Shown: positions 57,681-64,000 of the stretch, piece after piece | How the letters are laid out: the number at the start of each line of letters is the position of its first letter | How positions within the stretch are numbered: the first letter of the stretch is position 1 | Source: Atrina japonica | Taxonomy: Eukaryota; Mollusca; Bivalvia; Pterioida; Pinnidae | Length of the DNA: 64,000 nucleotides | Assembly (NCBI GenBank): GCA_030159075.1 | Contig: BROG01000407.1 | Location: 1 to 64,000 of the forward strand | Reading direction: 5' to 3' | Translations under genes and position numbers: made by a program | The notes under the pieces: generated by a model | Seen by the model: the letters and a program-made list of their open reading frames with translations, nothing else | What the model was told of the DNA's origin: nothing | Database searches by the model: none

Positions 57681-58149
57681 ATGAGTTATACAGAAGCTAT
57701 GCGTTGGCGACGAGAATAATAATCTGACGTGGTGGGACATGCGATATACGATTGGCGTCGGAGATCGTTCGATCGTGGATCCGTCAAAATACCCTTCTTA
57801 TCATAACGAAAATGTTAAGGATTGGAATAGTTATAACGAATCTCACCGTTACAAACCCTGGGATCCTACGGTGAATTGGTTTAATAAAAGATTACTTTGT
57901 TTCGATGTAAGACCGGTTCAATGCTGGAGAAGATTGGGATCGGGACGTGGCCATGGGTAGTTAAATATTGCTGGTACGAATGTGTGAATCAGTGGCAACC
58001 GACTCGGGGAAGTAAACGAACCGTGGGATCCCGCCGTCGATTGGGAAAAGAGAAGTTGGTGGCTTGAATATCGGCTATGGTTTGACGATAGTCGCCCCTG
58101 GGATCCCGAAGTGAATTGGGCACAGGTAGTGCATGAGGCTACAGATTAG
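57681..58149 (+). CDS. Protein with repeated PWDP-x-V-[N/D]-W motifs (frameshifted)
   Basis: Probable start at 57681 (MSYTEAMRW), or 57739 in the main open frame. Tryptophan-rich throughout. PWDPTVNW appears near 57860, PWDPAVDW near 58020 (another frame) and PWDPEVNW near 58100, then a TAG at 58147-58149, so three repeats about 80 bp apart with frame changes near 57720 and 57960. No family recognised. In element 1 this place holds the acidic-tail and zinc-ribbon genes, so it is a lineage-specific accessory gene. It converges on the ATPase with a hairpin between. Confidence 0.5.
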
Positions 58150-58167
58150 CTGGACCCCTTTGAATAA

Positions 58168-58189
58168 TTTTATATGACAACATATAAAA
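58168..58189. terminator. Hairpin between convergent genes (element 2)
   Basis: Perfect 9-bp stem TTTTATATG/CATATAAAA with loop ACAA in the 47-bp spacer between the PWDP gene stop and the ATPase stop. It matches in form and place the hairpins at 10215-10232 and 18633-18654. Confidence 0.6.
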
Positions 58190-58196
58190 ATTAATT

Positions 58197-58837
58197 TCAC
58201 TCGACGAACTTATAGTCGGTCGGTTGTTTCGGTCCGCAAGATCAGTTTGGAGTGTTTGCGTTGCGAAGACAGTTCGTGCTTTTGAGTCGTTTCTTATCCT
58301 CTTCGGGCACGACGTCGTTTTCGTCCAGACATTCGTTGAAACTGAAAATGTCTTTGGTGAAGAAGAGCGCCACCCATTTGATCTGGGATCTAAAGTCTTT
58401 GGACGCGCTGTTGTAACGTTGCGACAGGATCCAGACGGACTGATCGGCGTGCCGTCCCGAAAACGCCAGCATGGACAGGGCGTCCGCCTTTCTTCTTGAT
58501 CTGCTTCGTGGCCGAGCAGTCGTCGATGACGTAGAGCGTGGGCGTACCCTTGTACAGGTAGTAAAAAAATGTCTCAACGTGTCCTGCAGCAATTCTTCGC
58601 CTGTCTTGGAGACGGGATTGACGATGACGACGCGTTTGTCTTTGGGTTGTTTTGACGCCTTCCTCCTATCCATTTCCTCGATTTGTACGCTCGGTTGAAG
58701 TCGATCGAGGGCAGAGGATGACGATGTGATCGAAGACGTCTCTGTATTCGTCTTCCAGCAGATCGAGGACGAATTCCGTCTTCCCGCACCCGGAGGCGCC
58801 CACGATCATGCCGGCGTGTGTTCTCTCGCATGAACAT
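58197..58837 (-). pseudogene. DNA-packaging ATPase, element 2 (frameshifted)
   Basis: Homologue of 10232-10868. Walker A region near 58780, FNRAYKSRKWIG, KRVVIVNPVSKTGEE, then AFSGRHADQSVWILSQRYNS and the in-frame C-terminal region NECLDENDVVPEEDKKRLK, ending near the TGA at 58197-58199. Frame changes near 58800, 58690, 58565 and 58260. It keeps an open frame where element 1 has its A-run break. Confidence 0.8.
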
Positions 58838-58863
58838 TTTTCATTATGTGATTTTAATTTTTC

Positions 58864-60167
58864 TTAATAGACGACTCCCGTGAAACGCCCGTCCTTCATG
58901 TTGATCTGTCCGTCCTTGACGACGAAGATGTAAACGTCCACGGATCCGGTGTCGGTTTCTGGCGTTTTCTCGATGCGCACGGAAGCGCCTTCGCTGATGT
59001 TTTGTAATTTGCGTCCCGTGCCGTGGAGGTGGTTTTCGGGCGTTGTTCTCAAGTCCAACCAGAGTGCGTAATGGTCTTTGAGATAGTTTCCCAGACTCAC
59101 GTTGGTCAGCTCGAGTTCCTTGACGACCGTTTTCAGGTTACGTTTTCGCGATTCAACGAGAAATACTTTTTAAATCTCGTCGTACTGGTGATACGGTCTC
59201 ATGCCGTCCGAGAACAGTTTTTTTGGTTCGTCTGACCCTCGATGGTCATTTCCACCTTTGGTGATTCTCGGATTATAAAATTTCTCGGGATCCTTGACGG
59301 AAATGTCTTTGAAGAGGAACAGGACGCCCGCGAGTGACTTGGCGGGAGTGTTGATCTGACAGTTGAGGTCGCTAGCCGATTTACTGATCGTCTCCTGGCG
59401 ATAGCGCATGGATCTTGTTGAAGAGATAGGTGTGTGGGACCCGCGTACTTTTGCCTGATGCTGCGAGCGAGATTATCGTCGGTGACTCTTCTCGAACTCC
59501 AACGCGATGTTAGTGACCTTGTAACTTACCGTTTTATTGGCGTCGTCCGAGTCCGTCGAGACGACGTGTTTTTGGCGTCGTTAAACGTCAGCATGTATTC
59601 CAAACGATCTTGTAACCCCGCTTGATAAAAGGGTTCGCTCGTCTCCAAGATTTCGAAGTCCAAGGGAATGCAAAAACGATTCCGCGAACGTCGCGGCGAT
59701 CTCGTACTCTTCGCTGTGTCTCGGGGTATGGCGTTAACCGATGGGTTTGGCCCTTATTTGTTGAGATCTCGAGTCTGTATCCCCTTGAAAAGGCCATGGT
59801 TACGTCGTTTCCACCTTCCATAGATCGTTGTAGACGAAGAATTTATCGGCGTTCGTCGATGCTCTGAACGGTGTTCCCCGAGATCTTCACCTCGATCTTC
59901 TTGACGATGTTACGCCCGAGATTATTATAAACGCCCGTTTTTGGTGAGATCGCCGCCCTCCACGGCGACTGCCATGTCGAAGCACAGTTTCGCGGTGCGA
60001 GGGACGATGACGTCGTCCTCGCTCAGATTGGGGAAAAGCGAACCGTCAACGTTTGGTTTCTTCGATTCTCGACGGATTGTGGGACACGGTGACCGTTTGG
60101 CGTTTGCCCTTCACACCGAAGGGCGTGCGCAATTTCTATTGGGATCGAGAAGGTGTCCGTAATTCAT
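58864..60167 (-). pseudogene. Major capsid protein, element 2 (frameshifted)
   Basis: Double-jelly-roll capsid homologue of 10899-12113. The cleanest part is 58864-59100 (LWLDLRTTPENHLHGTGRKL; FVVKDGQINMKDGRF). LAGVLFLFKDIS and FYNPRITK are in 59170-59409, with the N-terminal half spread over other frames up to the ATG at 60165-60167. At least five single-base frame changes. Length matches element 1. Confidence 0.82.
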
Positions 60168-60217
60168 CAATCTTTTTCTATTACGTAATAAAAAATTTTA
60201 AAGCGTTTTATAAAAAT
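60168..60217. promoter_or_regulatory. Compact bidirectional promoter region, element 2
   Basis: 50 bp between divergent starts. Shares AATAAAAAATTTTAAAGCGT with the corresponding spacer at 12114-12154. Confidence 0.5.
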
Positions 60218-61494
60218 ATGGCGGAACCGGTTACATTCGATAATCCGACGTTCGGCGACGATGATGTTGTTGATGATAATAACGATGGTGATCAAGGTAC
60301 CATCGAAACAAAACCACCGCGGATGAAAATACACACCCTTGGATGTTAATTTACCAGAAGTTCCCATCACATCTCAAGGAGATCTACTCGGACGTTTAAA
60401 CACCCAACGTCTCGTGGATGAATGGAAAAAAAGCCACGGGGGCTGACCCCGATAAAAACTTAGACTTTACTTTCCAAGGGGAAGTATTCACTCTATGTCG
60501 AGTGGGATGGGAAGGAGATTTTATTAAACGATCAACGTAATCCTAAGAAATTTATAAAAGCGTACACGTTAAAAAATAAAGGAGGTATAAATCTCGTTAG
60601 AGCGCTGGGTTAACACACCAGTTTACCGAAACCAAAAAGGTAAGTGACGGTAGCCCGCAATGCTAATAGCGTTTTAGAACAGGTGGAAATGACCACTTTG
60701 AATAACGACGAAACGCGAGTGAAAACGATTAGACGACGGCGTAACCAGACTATCCGATAGTATTACACGATCTCGCCGACGAAGTGACGCAGACGGACGG
60801 CTTGCCCATGCGAGAACTGTTGGGTTTTAGACAAAGAGTCTGCGAACCATTCGCGGGACTCTGCGCGTCCAAGAAGCCAAGAGAGTGGAGTTGGAACGCA
60901 CGCTGTCGCAGTGGGCGGGAAGATCTGGCTCGGAATCCCGACGATCGGGAACGCATTGAGAGGGAGATCGCCAAGACGCGGAGGAGGCGAATTGGACGCC
61001 TGCGAACGAGAGTATAGACGTGCTCAAGGGACGGCTGAAGTCGCAACTGACCGCCATCAAAAGAATCGATCGCGAGGTTATTGGACGATAATCTCCCGTT
61101 GCGAGAGCGGATCGTCAATCTGTTCAGTGAACAGGTGTATCACACCATCTTCAGCATCTTGACGGCGATCGGCATGACGATAGGATTCCCTGGTCGAATT
61201 GCTCCTTCCGGACGAGTCCCTCCACTCCTTCTCCTCCACCTAAAACCTCCTTTGGGGGAGGGAGGAGCGAAGGAATGGATCAAGAAACAGCTGGACGCGA
61301 TCGGTAAATTGCTCGCGAGACTGCCGGTAATTGGGCGAAGCGTTGCCGGGCATCTTGTGGCGCCGTCGTGTCCTGGATCCTGTCGACGCTCGGCAAGACG
61401 GCGATGTGGCTGGGAGAACACCTGTGGGTCTTGGGCATGGATCGTCCGTCGCTGGTTGTTAACCAAACTCGACGAAGACCAGAAAAGAAAATAA
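60218..61494 (+). pseudogene. Acidic/coiled-coil/membrane protein, element 2 (frameshifted)
   Basis: Opens MAEPVTFDNPTFGDDDVVDD, then a domain with FTFQGEVF-type sequence that element 1 has in decayed form, the coiled coil around 60680-61060, then KPPLGEGGAKEWIKKQLDAI and the hydrophobic WILSTLGKTAMWLGEHLWVL, ending LDEDQKRK. Multiple frame changes. It proves that 12155-13403 is one gene. It overlaps the opposite gene by 36 bp. Confidence 0.65.
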
Positions 61495-62595
61495 CGATAG
61501 GACCAAGACGGCCCGTCCTTCTGATCCTCGTGATCGTCCGCCGCGGCGATCTCTACGGGCGGAGGGGGCGGCGGCGACTCCACGACGGGCGCCGGTGTCT
61601 CGATCTGCGGCGTCAGCGTCTTGGCGTTCAGATTTATATTCGTTCCCGTCGTCGCGGTGTCGGGAGCGACCACGATCTCGTTGTTGTAGCCCGCGACGTT
61701 CCGGCCGATCTATCAGTTCCATGTCGCTGGGCATCATGTACAGCCCGGGATGGACGACGTAATCCAGTTTGGAATTGGCGTACTTCAGACAGATTCCTCG
61801 TACCTGGCGATGTCGGCGGGTAAGTCGACGGGACGATCGATGGCGTCCCCGACGTTGGCCAGGAACTGTTTCTGCGCGTCTCTAGCGAGACGACGGAAGA
61901 CCTCGTCTCCTCCCTGCGCGCCCAGGATCGCCCAGACGAAGACGCGAATGGACGCGTCCAATCGCGCCAGTCCCGGACGCGTGAACCCCTTCGATTTATC
62001 CATAATGAACGTGGACCACTTCTCGTCGTATTTCCCGAAGAAGGTGCCCCTCGATCTTCCAGTCCGTCGTGACGGGAACGTCGAATTCCCGACAGAGTCT
62101 CCGATACGCTCCCTTGTCGATGTTGTTTCGCGAAGTGGTCGAAGGACGGATCGGAGGGGAGGGGTACCGCCATTCTCTTGCAGCACGCGTCGGATCTGAT
62201 AGTAGACGTGGAACCGGAAGAACGACTCGGACAGGCGCGTCGCCGTTCCCCGCGGTCCAACGTCACCGCCGCACCCGGTCGTGGCGCACCAGACGGCGAA
62301 ATTCAACTGGTTCTAGCCCAGAACCCCTTGACGGGATGCCGGCGCCAGCGGTCCCAGCGTGGTCTTGAAGTCCCGCCGAGAGACCCGCCAGGACGTCGGC
62401 TTTCCCGTATCGTATTTTGAACAGGTCGAGCAGGGCCCTTCTCGTCCGACGCCACGTCCGCCATGGGATGGGGATTCGCGTAGGCCGTGACGTCGAAGAC
62501 GTCCTCGAACGGACGCTCGAAACTTCGTCCTCTTCGTTGACGTAGACGTCGAACGAATGGAGATTTAGATTCTTCTTGTACTCGTAGACGTTCAT
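61459..62595 (-). pseudogene. WCATTGCG-motif protein, element 2 (frameshifted)
   Basis: Starts MNVYEYKKNLNLHSFDVYVN. NFAVWCATTGCGGDVG lies in 61785-62306. The linker here is acidic/proline-rich (ESPPPPPPVEIAAADDHED) in place of KQIKPSPP repeats, followed by a hydrophobic end and a stop at 61459-61461. As in element 1, a TAG directly precedes the NQLNFAVWC segment (62314-62316). Several frame changes. Confidence 0.6.
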
Positions 62596-62639
62596 CGTAT
62601 ATTTTATATAAAAGTAAAAAATTTTTATAAAAAATAAAC
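62596..62639. promoter_or_regulatory. Compact bidirectional promoter region, element 2
   Basis: 44 bp, almost only A/T, between divergent start codons in an otherwise GC-rich neighbourhood. Confidence 0.45.
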
Positions 62640-63306
62640 ATGTTCTATCTCGTGACGGACGTCGGAAACCCCGTCAGACTGTCGCGGGTACATCGATAAC
62701 GCCACGGCGGGTGGTGCGTGGGCGTCAAATCCGTTCGCCTCTACAACGGGTTGTACAACGTCAAGAGAGACGTGGAGATACGTTTACGCCAAGAGGGGAG
62801 ACAGAACCAAAGTCCAGAGCGTGCACGCCGGATCGTACACCTTCAACGACCTGCGACGACTCCTCGCCAAATACTTCGACAAGGTGTTCCTGGACAAGAC
62901 CACCATGAGATTGAGAATCGACGGGTCGGGCAGCACGGCGGTGATGCTTCCGCCGGAAATAGGCAAGATTCTCGGCATTCGCGCGGACACGCCTCTCGGC
63001 GGGACCATCTTGGCGAGCCGCAGCATCGACCTGCGGCCGGTGGAATTCCTCAAACGTCCATCTCGGACGAGTTGGAGGAGGGGATGAGAGACGGCGAAGG
63101 CGAAGGACATCCTCACGTCCCTACCCTGTCTCAACGTGAAATTTTCCGAGTTGTACGAAAAAGATTTAGTCAATCCCGTGTTCCTGTCGTTGAGACGGGA
63201 TCGGCATCTCGGAAGTGACGATCAGTCTCAAGGACGAGAAAGGGCGATCCCCGTCGACAATCACGGTCAATCCGTTCACGTTCTATTGGAATTTAAGAAA
63301 ATCTAA
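62640..63306 (+). pseudogene. Minor capsid (penton-like) candidate, element 2 (frameshifted)
   Basis: Homologue of 14470-15161: FYLVTDVGNPV start, GVKSVRLYNGLYNVKRDVEI, AGSYTFNDLRRLLAKYFDKV (62821-63087) and the in-frame C-terminus ending VLLEFKKI at a TAA (63304-63306). Frame changes near 62690, 62785, 63050 and 63205. Confidence 0.65.
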
Positions 63307-63319
63307 ACTAAAAAGGAAA

Positions 63320-63740
63320 ATGTCTAGATCGGGATTCTATTGGGAAGACGTGTGAAAGGGAAGAAACTGGTGGAGGACCTGAACGAGAAACTCCTCATAA
63401 GACCTCAACGACGCCAAAGAGGAGATCACCGCGTTGGTCAAAAGCCGCCGCATCATGAAACCTTCCAATTCCGAAGTGAACAAAAACGGCAAACTCCGAC
63501 CCCAATTGGGCGTCCGGATGTTGTTCGATGGTCACGTCATCCGCCTGGGTCTCTTGGGCGAACTGGACGTGACGCTGGTGCTGAAACGACGTGGAATACA
63601 GGACCTTCAGGACCAAGGCCGGCGAGATCGTCCCGCTGAATCCGCCGTTGCGAGTGACGGCGGGCGACGTCCTCAACTTCGCCGTGAACAAAGGATCGAA
63701 ATCGGGCTCCGTCAACGGCGTCGTCGTTCTCGACGTATAA
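63320..63740 (+). pseudogene. Conserved beta-rich Polinton protein, element 2 (frameshifted)
   Basis: Homologue of 15177-15573. Contains SRRIMKPSNSEVNKNGKLRP and QLGVRMLFDGHVIRLGLLGE in 63434-63751, and NPPLRVTAGDVLNFAVNKGS in the next frame to the TAA at 63738-63740. Confidence 0.6.
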
Positions 63741-63765
63741 AAAATTTTTAAATTAAAAACAAAAG

Positions 63766-64000
63766 ATGAGTAACAAACAACAAAGAGGTATTGTATCCGA
63801 CGTTAGAACCCGATCCGCAAGAGTATCGTCTCCGACGGATCGGCGAGATCGAGCGACGTTCAGACGAGAGATCGAGACGCGGAAGAGCGTGCACAAGAAG
63901 TACAAACGGTTAATCAACACCGCGGACGGGGTAGACGGAGCATTGATCACGGGGAGTGTAGTGTGCGGGAGGGTTGGGATTTCGCCCTCCCCATCGTGGG
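63766..64000 (+). pseudogene. Conserved coiled-coil membrane protein, element 2 (partial)
   Basis: Start of the homologue of 15599-16117: a YPTLEPDPQEYRL-like start and ETRKSVHKKYKRLINTADGV across two frame changes. The last ~45 bases (GTGTGCGGGAGGG...) no longer match, so the gene either diverges or is interrupted at the window edge. Confidence 0.55.

Larger units (their letters stand above)
57681..64000. mobile_element. Polinton element 2 (partial, runs off the window)
   Basis: The same gene order and directions as element 1 from the ATPase to the coiled-coil gene: ATPase (-), capsid (-), coiled-coil (+), WCATTGCG (-), minor capsid (+), beta-rich (+), coiled-coil (+). Proteins are clearly homologous but DNA differs throughout, and codon third positions are GC-rich, unlike element 1, so it is a separate lineage and not a duplicate. 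Nearly every gene is split by single-base indels while local frames stay readable. Integrase and PolB would lie beyond 64000. Confidence 0.88.

Overview
The window is animal nuclear DNA, most likely from a marine bivalve or another mollusc. It is AT-rich and intron-bearing, with long simple repeats, a tRNA-derived SINE of the kind common in molluscs, Penelope-like elements, an L1/Tx1-like LINE, a Ty3/gypsy element and two Polinton (Maverick) elements. The species cannot be named from sequence alone.

The centrepiece is a delimited Polinton at 8885-28737, with terminal inverted repeats (TIRs) of about 236 bp and a perfect 6-bp target duplication (GATGAA). It carries a DNA-packaging ATPase, a double-jelly-roll major capsid protein, a minor-capsid/penton candidate, several conserved small Polinton proteins with membrane or coiled-coil segments, a retrovirus-type integrase and a protein-primed family B DNA polymerase. 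No adenain-type protease was recognised. The two outermost genes start just inside the TIRs and face inward. Two head-to-head gene pairs share AT-only spacers of 35-41 bp. The non-overlapping convergent pairs are separated by short spacers holding perfect hairpins. Several genes carry frameshifts in homopolymer or dinucleotide runs, and some have an in-frame stop.

A young LTR retrotransposon (22524-28530; 132-bp LTRs differing at one base; TACAA duplication) sits inside the right TIR. Between its 5' LTR and gag it holds an antisense intronless copy of the host mitochondrial AAA gene BCS1L. One junction has the exact 18-nt 3' end expected of a tRNA-Leu primer. This looks like a reverse-transcription accident that captured host mRNA, nested in a virus-like transposon, just upstream of a host gene exon (28853-28999).

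The flanks are host and repeat DNA. At 0-8.9 kb there is a truncated Penelope-like copy between arrays of a 26-bp satellite, and a SINE. From 29 to 40.5 kb there are four more Penelope-like pieces, one broken by a 3'-less LINE fragment, and a 60-bp satellite. From 43.6 to 50 kb there are three consistent exons of a C1GALT1-like glycosyltransferase, with a TTAA-flanked 1.9-kb MITE in its first intron. A degraded LINE lies at 50.5-54.1 kb.

From about 57.7 kb to the end is a second, clearly different Polinton in the same orientation, with the same gene order but GC-rich coding sequence and many frameshifts. It adds a gene with repeated PWDP-x-V-[N/D]-W motifs. Comparing the two elements gives the most informative signals here: a 36-bp antisense gene overlap and short bidirectional promoters kept in both, hairpins at convergent gene ends, and an in-frame TAG at the same place in one gene.
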